Below the pieces are notes generated by a model. The model saw only the letters and a program-made list of their open reading frames with translations. It had not been told where the DNA came from and did not search any database. The translations under genes were made by a program, and so were the position numbers. Shown here one piece after another: positions 16,805 through 26,900 of a DNA stretch of 64,000 nt. Numbering within the stretch: position 1 is the first letter of the stretch; each line of letters begins with the position of its first letter. Source of the stretch: Pseudomonas marginalis (GTDB lineage Bacteria > Pseudomonadota > Gammaproteobacteria > Pseudomonadales > Pseudomonadaceae); the NCBI RefSeq assembly GCF_001645105.1, contig NZ_LKEG01000015.1, forward strand, positions 62,001-126,000, written 5' to 3'.

Positions 16805-17689
16805 TCAGCTGTGACGGTAGAACCGGTCCAGCAACGCCGGCAACCCCGCCCGCCACGCCCGTGGCTTGATGCCGAAGGTGTGAAGGATTTTCTTACAAGC
16901 CAGCACCGCGTGTTGCGGCTCATCCGCCGCATCCGGCCGGGCCGCATGGGCCTGGGCGGTGGGGGATTCGATCGCCAGCGGGTGGAAGGTACGTGCTTCA
17001 GTCAAAATCGCCTGGCCCAGCGCCAACGGTGTGGTCGCCTCATGCCCGGCGTAGTGGTACGTGCCCCACAACGGCGCCGCGCAATCGAGTTGCTTGAGCA
17101 CCGAGATGATCACCCGCGCCGCGTCATCCACCGGCGTCGGGTTGCCGCGACGGTCGTCCGCCATCAGCAATTCATCCGGCTTCTCGGCCCGCGCCAGGAA
17201 GCGCCCGAGGGTGCCGTCGACGCTGTCATCCAGCAGCCAGCCGAAACGCAACAGCACATGTTGTGGGCAGGTGGCGCGCACACTCTGTTCGATTCGCCAC
17301 AACGCCTGGCCGCGCAGGCCCAGGGGCACCGGTTCGTCTTTTTCACTGTAGGCGGTGGCGCGAGAGCCATCGAACACGCGGTAGCTGGACGGTTGCAGCA
17401 AGGTGATGTTGTGGTGCTGGCACAGTTCGGCCAGGCGCTCGATGGCAAATTCCTGGGCGGCCAAACGGGTTTCGCTGACCACCTCGGCCTGGAACCAGTC
17501 GAAATAGTAGGCGAGGTTGATCAACGCATCGGGACGGGTGTCGTCGAGCAGTTGGGTAAGGCTCGCGGCATCCCAGCCGTCTTTGGGCGGTTTGGGGGCG
17601 AGGAAACCGATGTCTTCCTCTGCACCGAGGCGAATCAGCGCCTGCCCGAGGGCATTCCCGCCGCCCAGTAACATAAGGCGCATTCGCAT
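16805..17689 (-). CDS. NAD(P)-binding RmlD/epimerase-like protein
   Basis: 294 residues with a Rossmann N-terminus (MLLGGGNALGQALIRLG) and the extended short-chain dehydrogenase/RmlD layout, including LINLAYYFDWFQAE and LRFGWLLDDSVDGTLGRFL. The usual YxxxK catalytic pair is not at the expected place: where RmlD has Tyr-x3-Lys this protein reads LRGQALWRIEQ. It may therefore be non-catalytic or use other residues. Substrate unknown. It has two in-frame ATGs two codons apart. Same order as PA4067-PA4068 (oprG then epimerase). Confidence 0.75.
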   Translation of the reverse strand: MRMRLMLLGGGNALGQALIRLGAEEDIGFLAPKPPKDGWDAASLTQLLDDTRPDALINLAYYFDWFQAEVVSETRLAAQEFAIERLAELCQHHNITLLQPSSYRVFDGSRATAYSEKDEPVPLGLRGQALWRIEQSVRATCPQHVLLRFGWLLDDSVDGTLGRFLARAEKPDELLMADDRRGNPTPVDDAARVIISVLKQLDCAAPLWGTYHYAGHEATTPLALGQAILTEARTFHPLAIESPTAQAHAARPDAADEPQHAVLACKKILHTFGIKPRAWRAGLPALLDRFYRHS

Positions 17690-17830
17690 AGATTGAGCAG
17701 GCCCGGTCTGTGTGGAACGAAGGTTTTCAGGTATTTGTCAGAATCGTTGCATTTTGCGGGTTTGTAGCGCAACCGTCACGGATAAAGTGCGCGATTGCAA
17801 CTTGTTGGAACAGGGGCTATCAATCACTCC

Positions 17831-20800
17831 ATGAACCTTCCTGAATCCACCGACACCGCATTGACCGGCTTCCACCCCGCCGTCAGCACCTGGTTCCGCA
17901 GCACCTTCCCCTCGGTGACAGGCGCCCAGGCCCAGGCCTGGCCGCTGATCCGCCAGCGCCAATCAACACTGATCGCCGCGCCCACCGGCTCCGGCAAGAC
18001 GCTCACAGCGTTCCTGGCGGTGCTGGATGACTTGGTCCACCAAGGCCTGGCCAACGGCGGTGAACTGCCGGATGAAACCCTGGTGGTCTATGTGTCGCCA
18101 CTCAAGGCGCTGTCCAACGACATCCAGATCAACCTGCAAAACCCGCTGGCCGGGATCACTGAGCACCTGCGGAACCTGGGCCTGCCGCCGCTGGCCATCC
18201 GCACCGCCGTGCGCACCGGTGACACCCCGCAAAAAGACCGCGCACTGATGCGCAAGCGCCCGCCGCATATCCTGGTGACCACCCCGGAATCGCTCTACGT
18301 GCTGCTGGGCTCGGACTCCGGCCGACAGATGCTCGCCAGCACGCGCACGGTGATCATCGATGAAATCCACGCCATCGCCGCCGGCAAACGTGGCAGCCAC
18401 CTGGCCTTGAGCCTGGAACGCCTGCAAGGCTTGTGCGCCGAGCCACTGATGCGCATCGGCTTGTCGGCCACGCAAAAGCCCATCGACGCGGTGTCGCGGT
18501 TCCTCGTCGGCAGCGGCCGGGCGTGCGCGATTGTGGATATCGGCCACGCCCGCCCGCGCGACCTGGATATCGAGGTGCCGCCCGTGCCGCTCTCTGCGGT
18601 GATGGCCAACGATGTGTGGGAGCAGGTCTACGACCGCCTCGCCGAGTTGGCCCGCGAACACCGTACCACGCTGATTTTCGTCAACACCCGGCGCCTGGCC
18701 GAGCGCCTGGCCCGGCATTTGAGCGAGCGCCTGGGCAAAACTGCCGTGGCCGCCCACCACGGCAGCCTGGCCAAGGAAATGCGCCTGGACGCCGAACAGC
18801 GCCTCAAGGGCGGCGAGCTGCAGGTGCTGATCGCCACCGCGTCCCTGGAGTTGGGGATTGATATCGGCGATGTCGATCTGGTTTGCCAGATCGGCTCCCC
18901 CGGCTCCATCAACGGCTTTCTGCAAAGAGTCGGCCGCTCCGGCCACCAGGTGGGCGGCACGCCCAAGGGACGCCTGTTCGCCACCACCCGCGACGACCTG
19001 ATTGAATGCGCCGCCCCGCTCGACTGCGTGCGCCGGGGCGAACTCGACACGCTGCAGATTCCCGTGGCGCCCCTGGATGTACTGGCCCAGCAGATCATCG
19101 CCGAGGTCAGCGCCCAGGAATGGTCCGAGCAGGCCTTGCTGGCGCTCATCCACCGCGCCGCGCCCTACGCCACGCTGGATGAGCGCCACTACCAGGCACT
19201 GCTGCAAATGCTCTCCGACGGTTACAACGGTCGCCAGGGCATCCGCAGCGCCTACCTGCACCGCGATGCCCTGACTCGTACCCTGCGCGGTCGACGGGGC
19301 GCCAAGCTGACCGCCGTCACCAGTGGCGGCACCATCCCCGACAACGCCGACTACAGCGTGTTGCTCGAACCCCAGAGCCTGAACATCGGCAGCGTCAACG
19401 AAGACTTCGCGGTGGAAAGCATCGCCGGGGATATCTTCCAGCTGGGCAACACCTCGTATCGCATCTTGCGGGTCGAAGCCGGCAAAGTGCGCGTCGAGGA
19501 CGCCCACGGCCAACCGCCGACCATCCCCTTCTGGCTCGGTGAGACGCCGGGGCGCAGCCACGAATTGTCAGCGGCGGTGGCGCGCCTTCAAGGTCAGATG
19601 GACACGCTGCTCAGCGCCACGCCGGGTGACCTGCACGCCGCACAGGATTGGCTTACCGACACCCTCGGCCTGAACCGCGCCAGCGCCGAACAGATCCTCG
19701 ATTACCTGGCCCGCGCTCGCCTGGCCCTGAGTGCGTTGCCGTCCCAGGACACGTTGATAATGGAGCGGTTTTTCGACGCGTCCGGTGGCACTCAACTGAT
19801 CATCCACACGCCGTTCGGCAGCCGCGTCAACCGCGCCTGGGGCCTGGCCCTGCGCAAGCGTTTTTGCCGCACGTTCAATTTTGAATTGCAGGCGGCGGCC
19901 AGCGAAAACGCAATCGTGCTGTCGCTGTCCACCAGCCACAGTTTCGAGCTGGACGAGGTGTGGCGTTACCTCAATAGCCAGAGTGCCGAGCACATCCTGA
20001 TACAAGCGGTGCTGGATGCGCCGCTGTTCGGCGTGCGCTGGCGCTGGAATGCCGGGGTGGCGCTGGCGTTGCCGCGCTATACCGGGGGGCGCAAAGTGGC
20101 GCCGCAGATTCAGCGCATGAAAAGCGAAGACCTGATCGCCAGCGTCTTCCCCGACCAGATCGCCTGCCTGGAAAACCTCGCCGGCGAGCGCGAGGTGCCT
20201 GAGCACCCGCTGGTGGAACAGACGCTCGACGACTGCCTGCACGAAGCCATGGACAGCGAGGGTTGGCTGGCGCTGTTGCGGCGCATGGAACGCGGCGAGG
20301 TGCGCCTGATCAGCCGCGACCTGCCCGCGCCCTCGCCCATGGCCGCAGAAATCCTCAGCGCCCGCCCCTACACCTTTCTCGACGATGCCCCCCTGGAAGA
20401 GCGCCGCACCCAGGCCGTGCTCAACCGGCGCTGGAGCGACCCGCAGAGCACCGACGACCTCGGCGCACTGGATGCGGATGCCATCGCCGGCGTGCGCGAA
20501 GAAGCCTGGCCGGCGCCCAACGGGCCGGACGAAATGCATGAGGCGTTGATGAGCCTGGCGTGCATCGCCGATAACGAAGTCACGCCGCAATGGGCGACTT
20601 GGCTGCACGCATTGGCCAAGGGTGGCCGCGCCTATCAACTGCACACTCACTTAGACACCCGCCTGTGGGTCGCCGTCGAACGCCTGAGTTGTGTGCAGAC
20701 GATCTACCCCGGCAACGTGCCGTTGCTGCCCGGCTTCGATGAGCCCTGGACCGTTGAGGAGGCCGTGACGGAAGTGCTGCGCGCGCGCCTCGATGGGTTC

Positions 20801-20893
20801 GGCCCGCTGAGCCTGATCGAGATCGCCGCGCCCCTGGCCTTGCCGGTGGCGGATGTCACCCAGGCACTGGCCCGTCTGGAGCAGGAAGGCTAA
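17831..20893 (+). CDS. lhr: Lhr-type DEAD/DEAH helicase, N-terminal fragment (interrupted by in-frame TAA)
   Basis: 1020 residues making up the Lhr core of an ATP-dependent 3'-5' DNA helicase: Q-motif region, Walker [10 protein letters not shown] (about 42-50), DEIH box (residues about 177-180), LSAT motif III, and ARG/VGRSGH motif VI, then the winged-helix and beta-barrel parts. All catalytic motifs are intact. Translation ends at TAA 20891-20893; the same frame continues from GTG 20894 with the rest of Lhr. Full Lhr in pseudomonads is about 1420-1440 residues, which is what the two parts sum to. The ATG at 17831 fits the Lhr N-terminus; an earlier TTG is less likely. See the separate entry for the C-terminal part. 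Confidence 0.85.
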   Translation: MNLPESTDTALTGFHPAVSTWFRSTFPSVTGAQAQAWPLIRQRQSTLIAAPTGSGKTLTAFLAVLDDLVHQGLANGGELPDETLVVYVSPLKALSNDIQINLQNPLAGITEHLRNLGLPPLAIRTAVRTGDTPQKDRALMRKRPPHILVTTPESLYVLLGSDSGRQMLASTRTVIIDEIHAIAAGKRGSHLALSLERLQGLCAEPLMRIGLSATQKPIDAVSRFLVGSGRACAIVDIGHARPRDLDIEVPPVPLSAVMANDVWEQVYDRLAELAREHRTTLIFVNTRRLAERLARHLSERLGKTAVAAHHGSLAKEMRLDAEQRLKGGELQVLIATASLELGIDIGDVDLVCQIGSPGSINGFLQRVGRSGHQVGGTPKGRLFATTRDDLIECAAPLDCVRRGELDTLQIPVAPLDVLAQQIIAEVSAQEWSEQALLALIHRAAPYATLDERHYQALLQMLSDGYNGRQGIRSAYLHRDALTRTLRGRRGAKLTAVTSGGTIPDNADYSVLLEPQSLNIGSVNEDFAVESIAGDIFQLGNTSYRILRVEAGKVRVEDAHGQPPTIPFWLGETPGRSHELSAAVARLQGQMDTLLSATPGDLHAAQDWLTDTLGLNRASAEQILDYLARARLALSALPSQDTLIMERFFDASGGTQLIIHTPFGSRVNRAWGLALRKRFCRTFNFELQAAASENAIVLSLSTSHSFELDEVWRYLNSQSAEHILIQAVLDAPLFGVRWRWNAGVALALPRYTGGRKVAPQIQRMKSEDLIASVFPDQIACLENLAGEREVPEHPLVEQTLDDCLHEAMDSEGWLALLRRMERGEVRLISRDLPAPSPMAAEILSARPYTFLDDAPLEERRTQAVLNRRWSDPQSTDDLGALDADAIAGVREEAWPAPNGPDEMHEALMSLACIADNEVTPQWATWLHALAKGGRAYQLHTHLDTRLWVAVERLSCVQTIYPGNVPLLPGFDEPWTVEEAVTEVLRARLDGFGPLSLIEIAAPLALPVADVTQALARLEQEG

Positions 20894-22090
20894 GTGCTGC
20901 GCGGGCATTTCAGCCCCGGCGCCACCCAGGAGCAATGGTGCGAACGCCATCTGCTGGCGCGCATTCATCGTTACACGGTTAAGCGCCTACGCCGGGAAAT
21001 CGAGCCGGTGGCGTTGCAGGACTTCATGCGTTTTCTGTTCGATTGGCAGCATTTGTCCGACGGCACCCGTGGCCAGGGCAGCGCGATGTTGCCGCAGATC
21101 GTCGGGCAGTTCGAAGGGTACGCCGCCGCCACTTCCGCCTGGGACAGCGATTTGCTCAGTGCGCGGCTCAAGGATTACTCCTCGACCTGGCTCGATGAGT
21201 TATGCCGCAGCGGCAAACTGGTGTGGACGCGCTTGAGCAACAAGACCAGCGCCATGGCATTGCGCAGCACTCCGGTGGTGTTGCTGCCACGCAACCAAGT
21301 GGGGCTGTGGGGCGGACTGACCGAACCCACAGACGCCACCACGCTGTCGCCCAAGACGCAGAAGGTGCATCAAGCCCTGCGCGACCACGGCGCGTTGTTT
21401 TTTGATGAACTGGTGCATGAAGCCCACTTACTGCGCAGCGAACTGGAAACCGCTTTGCAGGAACTGGTCGGTGCCGGTTTGGTGAACGCCGACAGCTTTG
21501 CCGGGTTGCGTGCGCTGACCACCCCCGCGAGCAAACGCCAGGCGCGCAGCAGTCGGCGCGGGCGCGGCGCGTTTATCGGCGGCATGGACGATGCAGGGCG
21601 TTGGGCACTGATCCGACGCCCGTCGACTGCCGCAGGTCCGCCTTCCGCCGAGACCCTGGAGCATGTGGCGATGACCTTGCTGCGCCGCTATGGCGTGGTG
21701 TTCTGGCGCTTGCTGGAGCGCGAGGCGGAGTGGCTGCCGAGCTGGCGCGAGTTGCTGCGCACTTTCCATCGGCTGGAGACGCGCGGGGAGATTCGGGGTG
21801 GGCGGTTTGTCAGTGGTTTGGCGGGGGAACAGTTTGCGTTGCCGGAGGCGATTCCGTTGCTGCGTGAAGTGCGGCGTCGACCCCATGATGGGAGTTTGAT
21901 TGCGGTGTGTGGCGCGGACCCGTTGAACCTGGTGGGCACGCTGTTACCGGGCACCAAGGTGCCGGCGGTGAGTGGCAATCGGATTGTGTACCGGGATGGG
22001 TTGCCCGCGGCGGTCATGGTGGCGGGCAAGCAGCAGGTGTTAGTAGAGGTGGATCGGCAGGCGGTGCAGGAGAGGCTGATCAGGCATTGA
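20894..22090 (+). CDS. lhr: Lhr-type helicase, C-terminal fragment
   Basis: 398 residues in the same frame as the upstream fragment, directly after its TAA. Contents match the C-terminal end of Lhr: the WCERHLLARIHRYTVKRLRREIEPV motif region, a DFMRFLFDWQHL helix, winged-helix-like segments, and the GVVFWRLLEREAEWLPSWRELL and GRFVSGLAGEQFALPEA signatures. A GTG start with AGGAAGG four bases upstream makes independent or re-initiated translation possible. Without that it is a pseudogene tail. The stop codon might also be a sequencing error. Confidence 0.72.
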   Translation: MLRGHFSPGATQEQWCERHLLARIHRYTVKRLRREIEPVALQDFMRFLFDWQHLSDGTRGQGSAMLPQIVGQFEGYAAATSAWDSDLLSARLKDYSSTWLDELCRSGKLVWTRLSNKTSAMALRSTPVVLLPRNQVGLWGGLTEPTDATTLSPKTQKVHQALRDHGALFFDELVHEAHLLRSELETALQELVGAGLVNADSFAGLRALTTPASKRQARSSRRGRGAFIGGMDDAGRWALIRRPSTAAGPPSAETLEHVAMTLLRRYGVVFWRLLEREAEWLPSWRELLRTFHRLETRGEIRGGRFVSGLAGEQFALPEAIPLLREVRRRPHDGSLIAVCGADPLNLVGTLLPGTKVPAVSGNRIVYRDGLPAAVMVAGKQQVLVEVDRQAVQERLIRH

Positions 22091-22118
22091 GTGTTGGGGT
22101 GACTTCCAAGGGCCTCAT

Positions 22119-22197
22119 CGGGGGCAAGCCCCCTCCCACAGGTGGACCGAGTCCAACCTTGGAATAGGGCCCACCTGTGGGAGCGGGCTTGCTCGTG
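22119..22197. repeat. REP inverted-repeat pair
   Basis: Arms at 22119-22145 (GGGGGCAAGCCCCCTCCCAC...) and 22171-22197 (CCACCTGTGGGAGCGGGCTTG...) are inverted copies with a few differences. They separate the convergent lhr tail and mechanosensitive channel gene. Confidence 0.85.
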
Positions 22198-22223
22198 AAG
22201 GCGTCGGCCCAGTCACCGCAGAA

Positions 22224-24329
22224 TTACTGAGGCCTGGGCTGCTCGGTAAGCACCACCGATGCGGGCACCTCCTCATCCGGCTCATCCACCTGCGCCGCAC
22301 GTTTAGGCAACAGCACCTGCTGTGGATAAGTCTGCGCGAAGTGCACCTCATCACAGTTATCCACAAGCTTTTTGAGGCGCTGATTGAACGCGCGACTCAC
22401 TGCATACTGCCCGCCCGACACCGTGCGGAACTGCGCGGTAAGCACCACGCCATTGAGGTCCATCTTGTCGACGCCGAACACCTCCAGCGGCCCTTGCAGG
22501 TTGTACTTGAGAAACACGTCATCACGGATCGACTGCCCCGCTTCGCGAATCAGCTCCACCGCCTTGTCCACGTCGGTGTCGTAGGTGAACTGCACTGAGA
22601 AGAATGCATAGGCAAATTGCCGCGATTGGTTGGTGACCGCCTTGATCTGCCCGAACGGCACCGAGTGCACAAAGCCCTTGCCGTCGCGCAGGCGCAGGGT
22701 GCGGATGGTCAGGCCTTCGACGGTGCCGGCGTGGCCGGAGTCAAGCACCACCCAGTCGCCGATGGACAGGGTATCTTCGATGATGATGAACAGGCCGGTG
22801 ATCACATCCTGCACCAGTTGCTGCGACCCGAAGCCGATGGCCAGGCCGACCACCCCGGCCCCCGCCAGCAGCGGCGCGACGTTGATCCCGAGGTTGGCCA
22901 TGGTGGTGATCGCGCAGATCACCACCAGGATGATTTTCACCGCGTTGCGCAGCAGCGGCAGGATGGTTTTGACCCGCGTACTGGGCTGGCGGCTGGAGCG
23001 TTTATTGACCGGTGGCTTGAGCGCTTCCTGGATCGCCGTGTCGAGCACCACCCAGAACAGCCAGGTCATCAGCAGGATCAGGCCGATGCTGCTGAGGGAG
23101 TCGCTGATCGCCCGGCCCACCGAGTTACGCTGGGCAAATTCGAACAGCGACACGCCCCAGATTCGTCCAAGAATCTCGATAAAGGCGATGGCCATGACGA
23201 TACGCAGGATCGCGTGCAACAAGCTGAGGAAGCGTTCCTTGTAGGCGCTGCTGCGCTGGATCGCGACCTGGCTGCGGGATTTGAACAGGTGTTGCAGCAC
23301 GGTGCTCAGGAACACTGTACCAATCAGCAAAATGGTGGTGAACAACGCACAGCGCAGGGCCTTCTGGTTATCGTCGCCGGCCCCGATCAAGTTGATCGCC
23401 GAGACCAGCACCATCAACAGGATCGGCCAGTACCACAACCCGGAAAACACCCGCAGTGATTGCTGCAACGCCGGGTGTTTAAGGCGTTGAGTCAACGGTC
23501 GATTGCGGATCAGGTGGGCCACCGGTCGACGTAGGCGCACCACCAGCACGCCGAAGATCACGGCGGCGAATAGCCCGGTAAACACCGCAATGCTGCTGGT
23601 GATATTGCCGCCGAACTGACGGGCGATTTGCGGGCTGGTCAGCGCGTCGCTGAGGGCGGCGAGAAAGCCGATCAGGAACAACGGCGTGGGGCAGTAGCTG
23701 CGGATGATCTGCACCGCCGGGCGCTTGTGGCCGACATTGAACATCACAATCACGCACAACAGCATCGACGTGGAAAAAATACCGCTGCTGGTGGCGTAGG
23801 CAAAACACAACGCCAGCGCACGCCCTATCGATGAGGGTAAAAAGTGGCTGACATACAGCGTCAGCGGCAGGCAGATCAGCGCGGGAATCGTGTAGGGCAG
23901 CACATACCCAAGCACCGCTTGCAGGCGCCCGCGCCGGGCGACAAATGGGCGCCGGCTCATGCGTTGGACGATAAAACGCCCCAGCAGCGTCAGCAGGGTA
24001 AAGGCGCCGATCCACACCCCTGACAACAGCAGGAAGTTCCCTGCGATGGTCCATGGCGAACGCTCGGACGTCTGGTCGACCAGCCTCCCGACTTCATCCG
24101 CCGCACGGTCGGCCCGCAGGCGCCAGGCGTCGATCAGGTTCTGGTTGAGGTCGAGTTTCTCTTGCACATCATCGATGCTGGAGCTGATCGCGCCGAGCAG
24201 GCCGCCCTCGACCAGCAATTCCGGCTTGGCCGGCGCTTCAGGTTCCGACGCGGTGGCCGCGGCTTGCAGTGCGGCACTGGGACAAAACAGCAGCGCGCCG
24301 AGCAGTAATGCAGTCTTTAGATTCAGCAA
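22224..24329 (-). CDS. Mechanosensitive channel, MscS family with long N-terminal membrane region
   Basis: About 701 residues from a proposed TTG start that follows AAGGAG and yields the signal peptide LLNLKTALLLGALLFCPSAALQA; a longer frame runs to 24470 but its first residues are not signal-like. After a periplasmic stretch there are about ten membrane segments, the last being the pore helix GINVAPLLAGAGVVGLAIGFGSQQLVQDVITG, then the MscS beta domain (IGDWVVLDSGHAGTVEGLTIRTLRLRD) and C-terminal domain. It would release solutes upon hypo-osmotic shock. It is divergent from the YbhP-like gene. Confidence 0.83.
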   Translation of the reverse strand: MLNLKTALLLGALLFCPSAALQAAATASEPEAPAKPELLVEGGLLGAISSSIDDVQEKLDLNQNLIDAWRLRADRAADEVGRLVDQTSERSPWTIAGNFLLLSGVWIGAFTLLTLLGRFIVQRMSRRPFVARRGRLQAVLGYVLPYTIPALICLPLTLYVSHFLPSSIGRALALCFAYATSSGIFSTSMLLCVIVMFNVGHKRPAVQIIRSYCPTPLFLIGFLAALSDALTSPQIARQFGGNITSSIAVFTGLFAAVIFGVLVVRLRRPVAHLIRNRPLTQRLKHPALQQSLRVFSGLWYWPILLMVLVSAINLIGAGDDNQKALRCALFTTILLIGTVFLSTVLQHLFKSRSQVAIQRSSAYKERFLSLLHAILRIVMAIAFIEILGRIWGVSLFEFAQRNSVGRAISDSLSSIGLILLMTWLFWVVLDTAIQEALKPPVNKRSSRQPSTRVKTILPLLRNAVKIILVVICAITTMANLGINVAPLLAGAGVVGLAIGFGSQQLVQDVITGLFIIIEDTLSIGDWVVLDSGHAGTVEGLTIRTLRLRDGKGFVHSVPFGQIKAVTNQSRQFAYAFFSVQFTYDTDVDKAVELIREAGQSIRDDVFLKYNLQGPLEVFGVDKMDLNGVVLTAQFRTVSGGQYAVSRAFNQRLKKLVDNCDEVHFAQTYPQQVLLPKRAAQVDEPDEEVPASVVLTEQPRPQ

Positions 24330-24505
24330 AACACCGGGCTCCTTCAGAAGGGTCTGTAAGGAACTGACGGGTTTGAGCCTTGATCGTTCCCCGTTTGCGG
24401 CATCTTTGACTTGCAGGCAACTATCAAATGCCAATCCCTGGCTTTTTCCGCAACAGCCAACACTCGACACTGCGCTCCTGATTGAAACCCACCGGAGTTG
24501 CAGCC

Positions 24506-24637
24506 ATGCCCATTGCCTTTAACCTGAGGATCGCCGGTGGCGCCTGGGGCGGCGGGTTGATCGTGACGCATATGGGGCTGATCCACACGGCCTGGATCAG
24601 TTGGGGCCGGTGTACACAGAGCGTTCGACGCGGATAG
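24506..24637 (+). CDS. Possible small ORF, 43 residues
   Basis: ATG with GGAG eight bases upstream, reading MPIAFNLRIAGGAWGGGLIV and on to TAG 24635-24637. The residues are Gly/Trp-rich and somewhat hydrophobic. It lies in the otherwise empty 532-base gap 24330-24861 and is too short to recognise. No homologues were recalled. It could be a chance frame; the remainder of the gap is a REP pair (24672-24763) and flanking sequence in which I see nothing else. Confidence 0.25.
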   Translation: MPIAFNLRIAGGAWGGGLIVTHMGLIHTAWISWGRCTQSVRRG

Positions 24638-24671
24638 TCGCCGGCACTGAATCAGCAGCCATACACATCCA

Positions 24672-24763
24672 ATGTGGGAGGGGGCTTGCTCCCGATAGCG
24701 GTGGGGCAGTTGATGCAGGTGTCGACTGATCGACTGCTATCGGGAGCAAGCCCCCTCCCACAT
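24672..24763. repeat. REP inverted-repeat pair with perfect 28-bp arms
   Basis: ATGTGGGAGGGGGCTTGCTC... (24672-24699) and its exact reverse complement (24736-24763), separated by 36 bases. Exact 28-bp identity shows this REPIN is young or under conservation. It stands between the mechanosensitive channel gene and the YbhP-like gene. No RAYT transposase gene is in the window. Confidence 0.92.
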
Positions 24764-24861
24764 GGGTTCTATGCCGTCTGTAGGAAGGTGGAAACTTTCA
24801 GCCAAAAATCATAGTCAGCCATAAACGGGGGCCAGGCCCCCACTTTTTCACAGGAGCAATT

Positions 24862-25641
24862 ATGGCTGCGATCCCTGACTGGGTGCCCGTAACCCCCAGC
24901 GTCGCCATCAGTCGCTTCACGGTGCTGACGGTCAATATCCACAAGGGTTTCACCGCCCTCAATCGACGCTTCATCCTGCCCGAGCTACGTGAGGCGGTGC
25001 GCAGTGTGGGCGCCGACATGGTGTTCCTGCAGGAAATTCACGGCACTCATGAGCGTCACCCCCAGCGCTTCAGCGAATGGCCGAACATGCCTCAGTATGA
25101 GTTCCTTGCCGACAGCATCTGGCCGCAGTTCGCCTACGGGCGCAATGCGGTCTACCCCCACGGCGACCACGGCAATGCCCTGCTGTCGAAATTCCAGATC
25201 GTGCACTACGACAACCTCGATATCTCCCAAAGCGGGCATGAAAACCGTGGGCTGCTGCATTGCGTGCTGCGCTTGCCGGGCACCGGGCAGGAAGTGCACG
25301 CGATCTGCATCCACCTGGGCCTGCGTGAGGTGCATCGCCAGCAACAGTTGCGCTTGCTGGAGCAGCGCATCAGCGAGATCCCGGCAGATGCACCGCTGGT
25401 GGTCGCGGGCGACTTCAACGACTGGCGCCAGAAGGCCGACCTCAGTCAAAGCGGACTGCGGGAAGTCTTCATCGAAACCCACGGCAAACTCCCGCGCACC
25501 TTCCCGGCGCGCCTGCCCTTGCTGCCACTGGACCGCATCTATGTGCGCAATGTGAAAGTGCATAACCCTCGGGTGCTGACCTCACGGCCTTGGTCGCATT
25601 TGTCCGACCATGTGCCGCTGTCGGTGGAGATCGAACTATGA
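24862..25641 (+). CDS. ybhP: Endonuclease/exonuclease/phosphatase family protein, YbhP-like
   Basis: 259-residue protein of the EEP (DNase I-like) metal-dependent phosphoesterase family: LTVNIHKG at the start, FLQEIHG, NALLSKFQI, HLGL...HRQQQL, VAGDFNDW and the final SDHVPL His-Asp pair. In E. coli ybhP lies with clsB and ybhN as it does here, which points to a lipid phosphodiesterase-like function, though its substrate is not known. CAGGAG six bases before the ATG. Last four bases overlap the start of clsB. Confidence 0.87.
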   Translation: MAAIPDWVPVTPSVAISRFTVLTVNIHKGFTALNRRFILPELREAVRSVGADMVFLQEIHGTHERHPQRFSEWPNMPQYEFLADSIWPQFAYGRNAVYPHGDHGNALLSKFQIVHYDNLDISQSGHENRGLLHCVLRLPGTGQEVHAICIHLGLREVHRQQQLRLLEQRISEIPADAPLVVAGDFNDWRQKADLSQSGLREVFIETHGKLPRTFPARLPLLPLDRIYVRNVKVHNPRVLTSRPWSHLSDHVPLSVEIEL

Positions 25642-26900
25642 ACGTTGCCGTAGAACATATTTCCACTGACCAGCCGCCGGACGAAGCCAAGGCCCGTGAC
25701 CTGGATTACGGCTGGCAGAGCGGCAACCAGGTTGAGTTGCTGGAGAATGGCGAGGCGTACTTTCCCAAGGTGTTCGAGGCACTGCGCGCGGCGCGGCGGG
25801 AGATCCTGCTGGAGACCTTCATTCTCTTCGAAGACAAGGTCGGCCACGAGCTGCAGGGCATTCTCATCGAGGCCGCGCAGCGCGGCGTGAACGTGGTGGT
25901 CAGCCTCGACGGTTTTGGCTGCGGCGAGTTGAGCCCGGTGTTTCTCGGTGAGCTGGCCGAGGCGGGCGTGGCGGTGCAGATGTTCGACCCTGCGCCGAAA
26001 ACCCTCGGCATTCGTACCAATTGGTTCCGCCGCCTGCACCGCAAGATTGTGGTGGTGGACGCCGAGGTGGCGTTCATCGGCGGGATCAATTTTTCCGCCG
26101 ATCACTTGGGTGACTATGGGCCTGAGGCCAAGCAGGACTACGCGGTTCGGGTGACCGGCCCGGCGGTGGCGGACGTGCATCATTTCGCCCTTGCCCAAAG
26201 CGGTCGCCAGGTACGCACGCGGCGCGGTTGGCGGCGGCGCCAGCAGCGACCGGCGTTGTGGTCCACCGACAAGAGCGACGGCCAGGTGCGCTTGATCTAC
26301 CGCGACAACCTGCAGCACCGCGACGACATCGAAGAAGCGTATGTGTATGCATTGAGCAAGGCACAACATCGGGTGGTGATCGCCAACGCTTACTTCTTCC
26401 CCGGCTACCGCTTGCTGCGCGAAATCCGCAATGCAGCGCGCCGTGGCGTGCAGGTGCAACTGATCATGCAGGGCCAGCCCGATGTGCTGCTGGCCAAGCT
26501 GGCGGCGCGCATGCTCTACGACTATCTGCTCAAGGATGGCGTGGTGATTCACGAATACTGCCAGCGCCCGCTGCATGGCAAAGTCGCGTTGGTGGATGAC
26601 GAATGGAGCACCGTCGGTTCGAGCAACCTGGACCCGTTGAGCCTGTCGCTGAACCTGGAAGCCAACGTGCTGATCCGCGACCGTGCGTTCAATCAGCAGC
26701 TGTATGAACGCCTGGAAACCCTGGCAAAAAATCATTGCCAGACGATGCCGGAAAACCGTAAGCCGCGCCTGTGGCTCTGGCGATTGACCGTGGGGTTCCT
26801 GGTGTTCCATGTGATGCGCCACTTTCCCGCGCTGACGGGTTGGTTGCCGGCGCACAAGCCCCGTTTGAAACCTTTCGAGAGCCCGTCCCATGACGTCTGA
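25638..26900 (+). CDS. clsB: Cardiolipin synthase B
   Basis: 420-residue phospholipase D-type enzyme that joins phosphatidyl groups to make cardiolipin at the inner membrane. Two HKD motifs are clear: HRKIVVVDAEVAFIGG (about 134-149) and HGKVALVDDEWSTVGSSN (about 312-329). The start is the ATGA overlap with ybhP; the frame extends further upstream inside ybhP, which is not meaningful. Overlaps ybhN by eleven bases downstream, so all three genes are coupled. Confidence 0.93.
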   Translation: MNVAVEHISTDQPPDEAKARDLDYGWQSGNQVELLENGEAYFPKVFEALRAARREILLETFILFEDKVGHELQGILIEAAQRGVNVVVSLDGFGCGELSPVFLGELAEAGVAVQMFDPAPKTLGIRTNWFRRLHRKIVVVDAEVAFIGGINFSADHLGDYGPEAKQDYAVRVTGPAVADVHHFALAQSGRQVRTRRGWRRRQQRPALWSTDKSDGQVRLIYRDNLQHRDDIEEAYVYALSKAQHRVVIANAYFFPGYRLLREIRNAARRGVQVQLIMQGQPDVLLAKLAARMLYDYLLKDGVVIHEYCQRPLHGKVALVDDEWSTVGSSNLDPLSLSLNLEANVLIRDRAFNQQLYERLETLAKNHCQTMPENRKPRLWLWRLTVGFLVFHVMRHFPALTGWLPAHKPRLKPFESPSHDV

